Made by a program: the position numbers and the translations under genes. From positions 157,825,001 through 157,889,000 of the forward strand of contig JAUMIR010000001.1 in the NCBI GenBank assembly GCA_030847615.1: a stretch of DNA of 64,000 bases. The letters run 5' to 3'. The notes below the pieces were generated by a model that was not told where the DNA came from, did no database searches, and saw only the letters and a program-made list of their open reading frames with translations. The stretch's first letter is position 1. Every line of letters begins with the position of its first letter. Shown in pieces: positions 63,430 through 64,000 of this stretch. The stretch is from Gambelia wislizenii (lineage: Eukaryota > Chordata > Lepidosauria > Squamata > Crotaphytidae).

Positions 63430-64000
63430 CGTAAATTTTTAAAAAGTGAATCAATAATTATGTAAATCTGCTTGATTCAAATAGGTCTATTCTAGTTGGG
63501 ATTATCAATTAGGGGCTTGTCTATATGCAAAAATAATCCTCATTGAATTAAAGGGGGATTCAATTTGTCTTAATGAGACTCCATGTTGAATCACAGTATT
63601 TGGAAGGAGGGGGGCCAAAAACTATGCTACAAAAGACTACAGGACTTTCCCCAAGTTTTTAAAAAACTGCGGGGGAAATGCGCACTCCCACTAATTAGGA
63701 CAACCAAATCACATTGCTGCATATTCCTAAAGTAGATAGCTGATTGGTCAGATGTGTATGGGGGGCGGATACATATGTTGTCATGGCAATGCACAGAACC
63801 ACCATGTTGGATTTTCAGTGTAGCTATTGTGAGCTGAGACAATGAAACAGTCTTTTTTAAAGGGTTTTTTGTTTGCTTATTTAAGAGGAAGCTCACACTT
63901 CTGCACCTCAGGTTTAGAGGTTTTTTTAAAAAAAAAATACTGTTTGGTAGTGGCAACTTGGGGAGAATAAAAAGGTGAGTAATTCACTCATGCCCACCAT
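63430..64000. other. No gene seen; possible MITE left end
   Basis: GGGGCTTGTCTATATGCAA (63512-63530) resembles the ends at 38029 and 55534 and may be the left end of an element that continues past the window. The 109-residue minus-strand frame (63627-63956) shows no recognised domain. Confidence 0.3.

Overview
This window looks like non-coding vertebrate DNA, most probably from a squamate reptile, with an iguanian-type lizard as a low-confidence refinement. The evidence is the repeat set: CR1 LINEs ending in the ATTCTATG-type 3' repeat, L2-like LINEs with a GGGATATAAATAAATAA-type tail, tRNA-derived SINEs of the Sauria kind, a 5S rRNA-derived SINE, Penelope-like remnants with a GIY-YIG C-terminus, Tigger-like TA-flanked MITEs, and many short inverted-repeat DNA elements. 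I found no intact host gene, no convincing exon, and no structural RNA gene other than decayed SINE copies. The sequence is AT-rich, and every long open frame I could interpret lies in a dead transposon.

Layout. 1-5000: two copies of a 3-bp-TSD MITE family (11-616, 2159-2468) and a run of L2-like LINE tails. 4750-6740: two Tigger-like MITEs, a Harbinger-like hairpin element with TTA target duplications, and a tRNA-SINE. 6740-9230: repeat-poor. 9230-17320: two fold-back MITEs, a 16-bp minisatellite, two more family-A MITEs, a zinc-finger LINE C-terminus, and a 661-bp near-perfect palindrome (16153-16813). 17320-21480: mostly unique, with one LTR-like block. 21480-22650: an L2 fragment abutting a 1-kb CR1 end. 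22650-33480: sparse, with Tigger-like MITEs, one of which is split by a SINE. 33485-35330: a dense nest made of an L2 reverse transcriptase split by CR1, a truncated MITE, a 5S-derived SINE and a Penelope C-terminus. 36550-42000: fold-back MITEs, a CR1 copy and a solo LTR with a perfect 5-bp target duplication. 44846-48600: MITEs sharing one interior, and a locally duplicated block. 49628-60540: the richest part, with nested MITEs and a second solo LTR interrupted by a MITE and a SINE. 60740-64000: repeat-poor except for a cluster of 18-bp palindromes.

Nothing here acts as an operon or pathway. The biology is the history of transposition. Several insertions can be ordered because one element sits inside another with its target-site duplication still readable. 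The most unusual component is a group of MITEs with GGA(G/C)-TTTTCAGACG-like ends and 3-bp target duplications, including fold-back forms. No autonomous partner is visible in the window.
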